Source of the DNA: Nitrospira sp.
GTDB taxonomy: Bacteria > Nitrospirota > Nitrospiria > Nitrospirales > Nitrospiraceae
Length of the DNA: 58,416 nucleotides
Assembly (NCBI GenBank): GCA_005116945.1
Contig: SWDH01000003.1
Location: forward strand, 54,595-113,010
Direction of reading: 5' to 3'
The notes beneath the pieces are model-generated. The model had not been told where the DNA came from, searched no databases, and worked only from the letters and a program-made list of their open reading frames with translations. Position numbers and translations under genes: made by a program. Within the stretch, counting starts at the first letter, position 1. Each line of letters starts with the position of its first letter. This document shows positions 52,405 through 58,416 of the stretch, piece by piece.

Positions 52405-53033
52405 TGGGGGCTCGACGAAAAACAACACTTGCTGTAATAGGCGCGTTCCTGGCCGGTTCTCTGCTGCTTGCGCTCTGTTTCATCTATGCCGCATCCCTCC
52501 TGGTCGTTGAGACGTCTCCCGTACGAGCCGACGCAGGCTTGGTGCTTGCCGGAGATTTTACCCGAGCCCTCTATGCAGCCGATCTGTATCAACAGGGGTA
52601 TGTCCCGACGATTTGGCTGTCACGGCCGGAGCGTGAACGGTCTCTGCAGCAGCTGGATGCTCTCGGTGTGCCCTATCCTCGTCAGGAAGAAGTGAGCCGG
52701 ACGATTCTTCTTCAAAAGGGAGTCTCGCCCGATCGTATTGAGATGTATGGGCATGAGGAGGTCAGCACTATTGAGGAAGCGCGAGCCGCAGCTGAGTATC
52801 TGGAGCGACGCCCCGATGTTCGTTCGCTGCTGTTGATTACGAGTCGATTTCACGTGCGCCGCGCGGAGGCGATCTTTCGCGCAGTGCTTCGTCCGGATAT
52901 TCAGATCCACGCGGTCGGTACGCCGTATGACGGATTTGTGGTTGACCGCTGGTGGAGCGATCGAAACTCTGCGCGCCAGGTCGTGCTTGAAACGGCCAAG
53001 TTGCTGCTCTTTTGGGTCTACACGGAGTTTTAA
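52404..53033 (+). CDS. YdcF-family (DUF218) membrane-anchored protein
   Basis: A 209-residue protein with one N-terminal membrane segment (LAVIGAFLAGSLLLALCFIY) and a periplasmic YdcF/ElyC-type domain: ADAGLVLAGDFTRALYAADL, STIEEARAAAEYLERR and LLLITSRFHVRRAEAIFRAV, the conserved Ser/Arg-x-H region. The family is linked to envelope polysaccharide metabolism, but no precise reaction is established for this branch. The start overlaps the previous stop. Confidence 0.8.
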   Translation: MGARRKTTLAVIGAFLAGSLLLALCFIYAASLLVVETSPVRADAGLVLAGDFTRALYAADLYQQGYVPTIWLSRPERERSLQQLDALGVPYPRQEEVSRTILLQKGVSPDRIEMYGHEEVSTIEEARAAAEYLERRPDVRSLLLITSRFHVRRAEAIFRAVLRPDIQIHAVGTPYDGFVVDRWWSDRNSARQVVLETAKLLLFWVYTEF

Positions 53034-53082
53034 TGTCGCGGCATGGATATTCGCAGCGTGAGCGCCAGAGCGTAGAGGTTTG

Positions 53083-54261
53083 ATGGAGGGACGGCGGCCG
53101 ATTCGTGTCCTGCATGTATGCACGATTTTCCTGACGGCGCAGACATTCATTGCTCCGGTCCTCCGCTACTTGTCCAGACGGGGCTATGAAGCAGCTGTGG
53201 CTTGCTCGCGCGCGTCGGCGGAGGATGGGCCGGTCTCCTCGGAACGCCGGGACATCGAAGGGTGTAAGGTCTTTTCAGTCGGGATTCCGAGGAAGATACA
53301 GCCGATCCAGGATTTACGGGCAATTTGGCAACTGTACAAGGTGATTCGCGGGTTCAAGCCCGATGTTATTCACACGCAGACTTCTAAAGCTGGAATCGTT
53401 GGCCGATTAGCAGCACGGATGGCCGGGACTCCGATTATTATTCATACGGCTCATGCGTTTCCCTTCCATGCCTATCTGCCATTCCCGGTCAGATGGGCCT
53501 ATATCGCGATCGAGCGATGGGTTGCAGGTTGGACCGATCTCTTGATGGTGGATACTGAGAGTGTGCGAAAGGACGGTTTGCGCCAGAGGATCGTTCAAGA
53601 CGCAACCAGGATCGTGACCGTGCCGATGGGCGTCGACCTGACGCGCTTCTCGCCTTCTTTTTGTGGAACTGATACTCTCCGCGACGCGCTCGGGTTAGGG
53701 CGAGACACGCTGGTTGTCGGAACCGTTGCGCGATTGGTTCCTGACAAGGGCTTGGCGTGTTTTCTTCGCATGGCCGCGATCGTTCGCTCGCAACGCGCTG
53801 ACGTGAGATTTCTGATTGTCGGGGAGGGGCCGCTTCGCCGGAGTTTGGAGCAGATGGCCGAATCACTCGAGATAGGATCGGAGGTAGTATTTGCCGGTCA
53901 TCGGGCCGATATCCCGGAGCTGATGCAAGTGATGGATCTGTTTGTGTTGCCGACGAAACGGGAAGGTTTCGGTGTGGTGTTTGCAGAAGCGATGGCAATG
54001 GGAAAGGCGACGGTCGGCAGCTTAATCGGTCCAGTGGCTGAGGTTGTAGAAAACGGTGTGACGGGTTATCTAATCCCTCCTGACGATGCTCAGGGATTTG
54101 CCGATCGGGTAATCGAGCTGCTTGCGGATGAACAGAAAAGACAGGATTTTGGCGCGGCTGGTCGGCGGCGCGTCGAACGATATTTTAACGAAGCTCGTAT
54201 GTGCGACGCTATTGAGGGGCACTACCGGCATTTACTGGAAGCCAGGAATGTATGTGTCTGA
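53083..54261 (+). CDS. GT4-family glycosyltransferase, PglA-like
   Basis: A 392-residue GT-B enzyme: IRVLHVCTIFLTAQTFIAPV, VIHTQTSKAGIVGRLAARMA (the HTHxxKAG-like pattern common in PglA/EpsD-type enzymes), VGTVARLVPDKGLACFLRMA and KREGFGVVFAEAMAMGKATV in the donor site. It precedes the PGT gene, overlapping it by 10 bp, so it most likely adds the second sugar to an undecaprenyl-linked first sugar. Confidence 0.85.
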   Translation: MEGRRPIRVLHVCTIFLTAQTFIAPVLRYLSRRGYEAAVACSRASAEDGPVSSERRDIEGCKVFSVGIPRKIQPIQDLRAIWQLYKVIRGFKPDVIHTQTSKAGIVGRLAARMAGTPIIIHTAHAFPFHAYLPFPVRWAYIAIERWVAGWTDLLMVDTESVRKDGLRQRIVQDATRIVTVPMGVDLTRFSPSFCGTDTLRDALGLGRDTLVVGTVARLVPDKGLACFLRMAAIVRSQRADVRFLIVGEGPLRRSLEQMAESLEIGSEVVFAGHRADIPELMQVMDLFVLPTKREGFGVVFAEAMAMGKATVGSLIGPVAEVVENGVTGYLIPPDDAQGFADRVIELLADEQKRQDFGAAGRRRVERYFNEARMCDAIEGHYRHLLEARNVCV

Positions 54262-54887
54262 GGGGGAGAGGATTTCAGCTGGCCGTAAAACACGTGTGCG
54301 ATCGTATCGTGTCAGCGATCATGCTGTGTCTGCTTGCGCCATTGCTCCTCGGCATTGCATTGGCGATTATCCTTCAATCTGGATGGCCGGCGATATTTGT
54401 TCAGACGAGGGTTGGGCGAGACGGCCGTTCTTTCAAGATATATAAATTTCGCACCATGATTCAGGGCGCTTCAGGCAAAGGTTTGAAGACGACGGTTGCT
54501 GACAATGATGACCGAATAACCCGAGTCGGTGTATTGCTCAGAAAATGGAGCCTGGACGAACTCCCTCAACTCGTCAACGTTCTGAAGGGGAATATGAGCC
54601 TGGTGGGTCCCCGCCCAACGCTAGAGTACCAGGTCAATCAGTATACCCCCCAACAGCGTCGCAGACTTGAAGTGAAGCCTGGAATTTCAGGCTGGGCTCA
54701 GGTGAATGGACGTAACACGTTACCCTGGGATCGTCGGATCGAATTAGATGTGTGGTACGTGGACCACTTCACGTTATGGCTTGATGTCAAAATTTTATTT
54801 CGTACCATCGGCGTGTTTCTGCGTCGCGAAGGTCTCTACGGTCAAGGTGGGGTCAATGACGACTTCGGCACCAAAAGAAACATCTGA
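54252..54887 (+). CDS. undecaprenyl-phosphate sugar phosphotransferase, PglC/WbaP-like
   Basis: Starts the lipid-linked glycan by moving a sugar-1-phosphate to undecaprenyl phosphate. The 211-residue monotopic protein has the N-terminal hydrophobic hairpin (IMLCLLAPLLLGIALAIILQ), VGRDGRSFKIYKFRTM, WSLDELPQLVNVLKGNMSLV with the catalytic Asp-Glu pair, GPRPTLEYQ and KPGISGWAQVNGRNTLPW. With PglD and PglE downstream the likely substrate is UDP-diacetamido-bacillosamine. Confidence 0.9.
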   Translation: MCLRGRGFQLAVKHVCDRIVSAIMLCLLAPLLLGIALAIILQSGWPAIFVQTRVGRDGRSFKIYKFRTMIQGASGKGLKTTVADNDDRITRVGVLLRKWSLDELPQLVNVLKGNMSLVGPRPTLEYQVNQYTPQQRRRLEVKPGISGWAQVNGRNTLPWDRRIELDVWYVDHFTLWLDVKILFRTIGVFLRREGLYGQGGVNDDFGTKRNI

Positions 54888-54894
54888 GGTCTCA

Positions 54895-55545
54895 ATGAAG
54901 GTCGTCGTATTCGGTGCTGGTGGTCACGCAAAAGTTGTGTTGGATGTGCTTGAAAAAACTGGACGCTGCACGATCGTGGGCCTCTTAGACGACAGTGCGG
55001 CTCTTGTCGGTGACACCCGTTCAGGATACCGAGTGCTGGGTGGGCGCGCCCATTTTCGAGGGCTGATCCAGGATGGTGTGAAAAGGATGATCGTGGCGCT
55101 CGGAGATAACGCGCGCCGTCGAGCGGTGTTTAATTCTGCTCGCGACGAAGGGTTTGAGTTGGTTGCAGCCATTCATCCCTCAGCGCTTCTGGGTAGTCGC
55201 GTCAAAATCGGAGCAGGCAGTCTGCTTGTCGCAGGAGTTGTGGTAAACGTCGATGCAGAGATCGGTGACGATGTTATTGTGAATACGGGTGCGTCGGTGG
55301 ACCACGACTGCCGGATAGGGGCGCATGTCCATCTCTCGCCAGGCGTGCGCCTCGCTGGGCGAGTGACGGTAGGGGAACTCACGCATATTGGGATTGGCGC
55401 TGTCGTGCTGCCGAATCTTGCCATTGGGAAAAATTGTATTGTCGGAGCCGGTTCGGTTGTGCGAGAAGATGTGCCGGACGGGATGGTGGTAGCTGGGAAT
55501 CCCGCGAGAATTATTAAACCGAATGAGGTGGCTCTTGGGGTCTGA
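54895..55545 (+). CDS. pglD: sugar O/N-acetyltransferase PglD/NeuD family
   Basis: A 216-residue protein: N-terminal Rossmann-like part (VVVFGAGGHAKVVLDVLEKT) and a hexapeptide beta helix with VVVNVDAEIGDDVIVNTGAS, VDHDCRIGAHVHLSPGVRLA with the catalytic His, and VPDGMVVAGNPARIIKP at the end. In PglD it acetylates the amino sugar made by PglE. ATG 54895 lies eight bases after the PGT stop. The intact counterpart of the fragment at 33349. Confidence 0.9.
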   Translation: MKVVVFGAGGHAKVVLDVLEKTGRCTIVGLLDDSAALVGDTRSGYRVLGGRAHFRGLIQDGVKRMIVALGDNARRRAVFNSARDEGFELVAAIHPSALLGSRVKIGAGSLLVAGVVVNVDAEIGDDVIVNTGASVDHDCRIGAHVHLSPGVRLAGRVTVGELTHIGIGAVVLPNLAIGKNCIVGAGSVVREDVPDGMVVAGNPARIIKPNEVALGV

Positions 55546-55549
55546 TGGA

Positions 55550-56680
55550 ATGAACATACCGCTGGCTCAGCCCGATCTGACATGGCTCGAGCGAAAGGCG
55601 GTTCTTGATGTCGTCGAATCGACATTTCTTAGCCTGGGGCCGAAGCTGCCTGAGTTCGAGCGGGCCATGGCAAAATACATCGGTGTGAAGCATGCGATAG
55701 CCGTCAACAGCGGGACCAGCGGGCTGCATCTGATCGTGCGAGCGTTAGGCATCGGGCGCAATGACGAGGTGATCACCACGCCGTTCAGCTTCATTTCTTC
55801 CGCAAATTGCATATTGATGGAGGATGCGCGACCCGTGTTCGTCGATATCGACCCGGAGACATACAACATCGATCCCGATAAGATTGAAATCGCCATTACG
55901 CCACGAACAAAGGCGATCCTTGGCGTAGATGTATTCGGCCGTTGTGCGGCGTGGGACCGTATCGAGGAGATTGCACATCGGAGAGGATTGGCCGTTATTG
56001 AGGATTCGTGTGAAGCCATTGGATCTGAGGCTTTTGGAAAAATGGCGGGAACATTCGGTGACGCAGGATGCCTGGCTTTTTACCCGAATAAGCAAATGAC
56101 AACGGGCGAGGGAGGAATGATTCTCACCGATCGAGACGATGTGGCTGCGCTCTGTCGGAGTATGCGTAATCAGGGGCGTGACGAAGGCCAAGGCTGGTTG
56201 GAACATGCGAGGCTAGGATTCAATTATCGGCTTAGCGATATTCAGTGTGCCCTCGGTCTCGCTCAGTTATCGAGGATCGAGGAGTTGCTGGGCAAGCGCG
56301 CCGCAGTAGCCGATCTCTATCGCGAGCGGCTCGGCCATCTCGATACCCTTGTGCTGCCAGAGGCTCCACAGCAGGGCCGTCTCAGTTGGTTTGTGTATGT
56401 TGTGCGGCTGGCCGATCGCTTTACCCGTGAGGATCGGGAGCGGATTCTTTTTGTCTTGCGAGAAAACGGGATCGGCTGTAATAAGTATTTTGCTCCCATC
56501 CACCTGCAACCGTTTTATGTCGAGCAGTTTAGTTTTGAGACGGGAGATTTTCCTGTTACTGAACGCATCTGTGAACGAACCATTGCGCTCCCGTTCTTTA
56601 ATACGATGACACCGGCTCAGGTTACCCAAGTCGCTGATTGTCTCACGCAAGCGATAGGCGCCACTGAGAAAAGCCAATGA
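55550..56680 (+). CDS. pglE: DegT/DnrJ/EryC1 aminotransferase, PglE-like
   Basis: PLP-dependent transaminase of 376 residues that adds the C4 amino group to a 4-keto-6-deoxy sugar nucleotide. Seen: IPLAQPDLTWLERKAVLDVV, NSGTSGLHLIVRALG, VFVDIDPETYNID, AVIEDSCEAIGSEAFGKMAG and FYPNKQMTTGEGGMILTDRD with the PLP Lys. ATG 55550 gives the usual family start. It follows pglD and overlaps the next gene by 4 bp. Confidence 0.9.
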   Translation: MNIPLAQPDLTWLERKAVLDVVESTFLSLGPKLPEFERAMAKYIGVKHAIAVNSGTSGLHLIVRALGIGRNDEVITTPFSFISSANCILMEDARPVFVDIDPETYNIDPDKIEIAITPRTKAILGVDVFGRCAAWDRIEEIAHRRGLAVIEDSCEAIGSEAFGKMAGTFGDAGCLAFYPNKQMTTGEGGMILTDRDDVAALCRSMRNQGRDEGQGWLEHARLGFNYRLSDIQCALGLAQLSRIEELLGKRAAVADLYRERLGHLDTLVLPEAPQQGRLSWFVYVVRLADRFTREDRERILFVLRENGIGCNKYFAPIHLQPFYVEQFSFETGDFPVTERICERTIALPFFNTMTPAQVTQVADCLTQAIGATEKSQ

Positions 56681-58416
56681 GATCGTACGTCCTAAAGATT
56701 TTCTCGTTTTTCTCCAGCCGATTTGGATCTCATCTGATCGAGCATCGCCTGTTAATGGTGGTCGGTGTCCAGCTTGTGCTGATCGTTGCGGCCAATCTCC
56801 TGGCATTTCTCTTCCGTTTCGACGGAGACATTCCATCCGACCAGGCACAACTGTTTCTCAGAGGCCTCCCTGTCGTGTTGGCTATCTACGCTGCCGGTCT
56901 TGTCGCCTTCGGCATTCAGCGAGGACTCTGGCGTTATGTCGGTCTCCATGATTTAGGCCGTATCCTCTGGGCTTCCGTCATCAGTTCCGCGGTGTTCTAT
57001 GGTATGGCGCATGGTCTCCTCGGATGGACCGCCTATCCCCGCTCGGTCATTATTCTCACGGGTATACTCAGCGGGCTCTTTCTCGCCGGTATCCGGTTGG
57101 TGGTTCGCTGGTTCCGTGAATGGCTTCGCGTGACAAGTCCTACGGCTCGAAGAGTGTTGGTGGTTGGGGCCGGCAATGCCGGTGAGCTGCTGATTAGGGA
57201 TATGCTGAGCGATGTAAGCGCGCACTACCGACCGGTTGGGCTTGTTGATGACGATCCGATCAAGCGGAAGATGAAGATTCACGGCATTCCCGTTGTGGGG
57301 GCGATTGCAGATATCTCGGGCTTGGCGCGTGGCCTCGTCGCGCACGAGATTATCGTGGCGATTCCCTCGGCATCAACATCCTTAAAGCAGCGAATTCTTG
57401 CCGCGTCTGAGGGGTGCAAAGTTCCCATCAAAACCTTGCCGAGCGTGAAACAGTTATTGGCGAACCCGGAGGCGCTGAGACAGGTCAGGCCTATGAGCCT
57501 AGAGGATCTTTTGCAGCGTGAACCTATTCAGATGGATCGGCAGGAGTTGTATCCGTTGCTCGAAGGAAAACGGGTGCTTGTGACCGGCGCCGGAGGATCG
57601 ATCGGTTCCGAACTCTGCAGGCAGATCGCCCGATACCATCCGGCCACGTTGATCCTTTTTGAGCGTTACGAGAACGGCCTGTTTGCGCTCGATCTTGAAC
57701 TGCGGGCGCAGTGTCCACACGTCACGATCATTCCGGCCATTGGAGATGTGACGGTTCCTGAGCGGGTGGCGGAAGTGCTGCAGCAGACGGACCCCGATCT
57801 TGTGTTTCATGCCGCCGCGCATAAACATGTGCCGCTCATGGAGATGAATCCGAAAGAGGCAGTTCGCAATAATGTGCTCGGAACGAAGACGGTGGCGGAA
57901 GCGTCGCTGGCGAACGGGGTCGATCGCTTTGTGCTCATTTCCACAGACAAGGCGGTGAATCCTACGAGTGTCATGGGCGCCACGAAACGGCTGGCCGAAG
58001 ACCTGCTGCAGAACCTGAGCCAGAGAAGAGAAACGAAGTTTACCGTGGTCCGATTTGGGAATGTACTGGGCAGTAACGGGAGTGTCGTTCCGTTGTTTAC
58101 GGACCAGATTCGAAGGGGAGGCCCGGTCACGGTGACCCATCCTGAGATCAAACGGTTCTTCATGACGATCCCGGAAGCGGTGCAATTGGTGTTGCAGGCT
58201 AGTCTCTTGGGGCAGGGCGGCGAGGTATTTGTGTTGGATATGGGTGAGCAGGTTAAAGTGGTCGACCTGGCTAGAAATATGATTGTGCTGTCCGGTCTTG
58301 TGCCGGACCAGGATATTCAGATTGTCTACAGCGGCTTGCGTCCAGGAGAAAAATTATACGAGGAACTCTTTGAAGAGACGGAACAAGTCGAGCTCACGGC
58401 ACATGCAAAAATCCGG
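56677..58416 (+). CDS. pglF: nucleotide-sugar 4,6-dehydratase PglF/WbpM-like (cut by window edge)
   Basis: Membrane-bound dehydratase that makes the 4-keto-6-deoxy sugar used by PglE. The visible 580 codons hold four N-terminal membrane segments (about residues 20-130), the nucleotide-binding VLVVGAGNAGELLIRDM region, then the main Rossmann domain starting VLVTGAGGSIGSELCRQIAR, HAAAHKHVPLMEMNPKEAV and the STDKAVNPTSVMGATKRLAE block with the Ser-Met-Lys triad typical of WbpM-type enzymes in place of Tyr. It ends in PGEKLYEELFEETEQVE with the frame still open at 58416. ATG 56677 overlaps pglE. Confidence 0.9.
   Translation, partial: MRSYVLKIFSFFSSRFGSHLIEHRLLMVVGVQLVLIVAANLLAFLFRFDGDIPSDQAQLFLRGLPVVLAIYAAGLVAFGIQRGLWRYVGLHDLGRILWASVISSAVFYGMAHGLLGWTAYPRSVIILTGILSGLFLAGIRLVVRWFREWLRVTSPTARRVLVVGAGNAGELLIRDMLSDVSAHYRPVGLVDDDPIKRKMKIHGIPVVGAIADISGLARGLVAHEIIVAIPSASTSLKQRILAASEGCKVPIKTLPSVKQLLANPEALRQVRPMSLEDLLQREPIQMDRQELYPLLEGKRVLVTGAGGSIGSELCRQIARYHPATLILFERYENGLFALDLELRAQCPHVTIIPAIGDVTVPERVAEVLQQTDPDLVFHAAAHKHVPLMEMNPKEAVRNNVLGTKTVAEASLANGVDRFVLISTDKAVNPTSVMGATKRLAEDLLQNLSQRRETKFTVVRFGNVLGSNGSVVPLFTDQIRRGGPVTVTHPEIKRFFMTIPEAVQLVLQASLLGQGGEVFVLDMGEQVKVVDLARNMIVLSGLVPDQDIQIVYSGLRPGEKLYEELFEETEQVELTAHAKIR

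Noticed and set aside
52620-53150. 176-codon minus-strand frame opposite the YdcF gene
   Set aside because: Antisense shadow of a recognisable plus-strand gene.

Overview
The window is about 57-58% GC by eye and has the gene content of a diderm bacterium. The set and order of genes (bamA-ompH-fabZ-lpxA-lpxI-lpxB-msbA-waaA-lpxK-GT9 genes, followed by a legionaminate-type and bacillosamine-type sugar locus) and the kinds of short intergenic repeats suggest a Nitrospira-like member of the Nitrospirota. That is inferred from general familiarity; no database was searched.

Layout. (1) 1-2.2 kb, minus strand: the start of lon (cut by the window edge) and galU. (2) 2.7-25.8 kb, plus strand: an envelope-building block. 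BamA and two OmpH/Skp-like chaperones come first, then the lipid A genes fabZ, lpxA, lpxI, lpxB, an internally shortened msbA, a frameshifted DUF374 acyltransferase gene, waaA and lpxK. Core assembly genes follow: a WaaF-GmhB fusion, three more GT9 heptosyltransferase-like genes, two GT2 and two GT4 enzymes and a methyltransferase. (3) 26-58.4 kb, plus strand: a surface polysaccharide locus opened by a winged-helix regulator and a NusG/RfaH-like elongation factor. It contains an O-antigen ligase/polymerase, a legionaminic-acid set (legB, legG, legI, ptmE, legF, ptmA, with legC and an acetyltransferase gene reduced to fragments), an amidotransferase/HisF/HisH trio, three O-acetyltransferases, methyltransferases, several GTs, a PglK-like ABC flippase and a broken Wzx. 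At its far end lies a PglC-PglD-PglE-PglF set that would start glycan chains and make UDP-diacetamido-bacillosamine (the last gene runs off the window).

How it fits together. The first block makes lipid A, adds Kdo and heptose, and builds the protein machine that inserts outer-membrane barrels. The second block makes a nonulosonic acid that is probably amidinated, attaches sugars to undecaprenyl phosphate, flips the product and ligates it. Because legC and the cluster acetyltransferase are fragments, the intact PglF/PglE/PglD genes may now supply the diacetamido sugar for LegG; this is a hypothesis.

Notable structure. At least four short dispersed repeat families sit between genes and sometimes inside them. 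One is a TIR-bearing MITE-like element of about 124 bp. Another is a palindromic TGGTTTGT/ACAAACCA family, one copy of which is translated as the linker of the WaaF-GmhB fusion. Four genes carry an apparent single-base deletion, which points either to homopolymer sequencing error or to real decay; several others carry larger deletions. I saw no tRNA, rRNA, CRISPR array or transposase gene.
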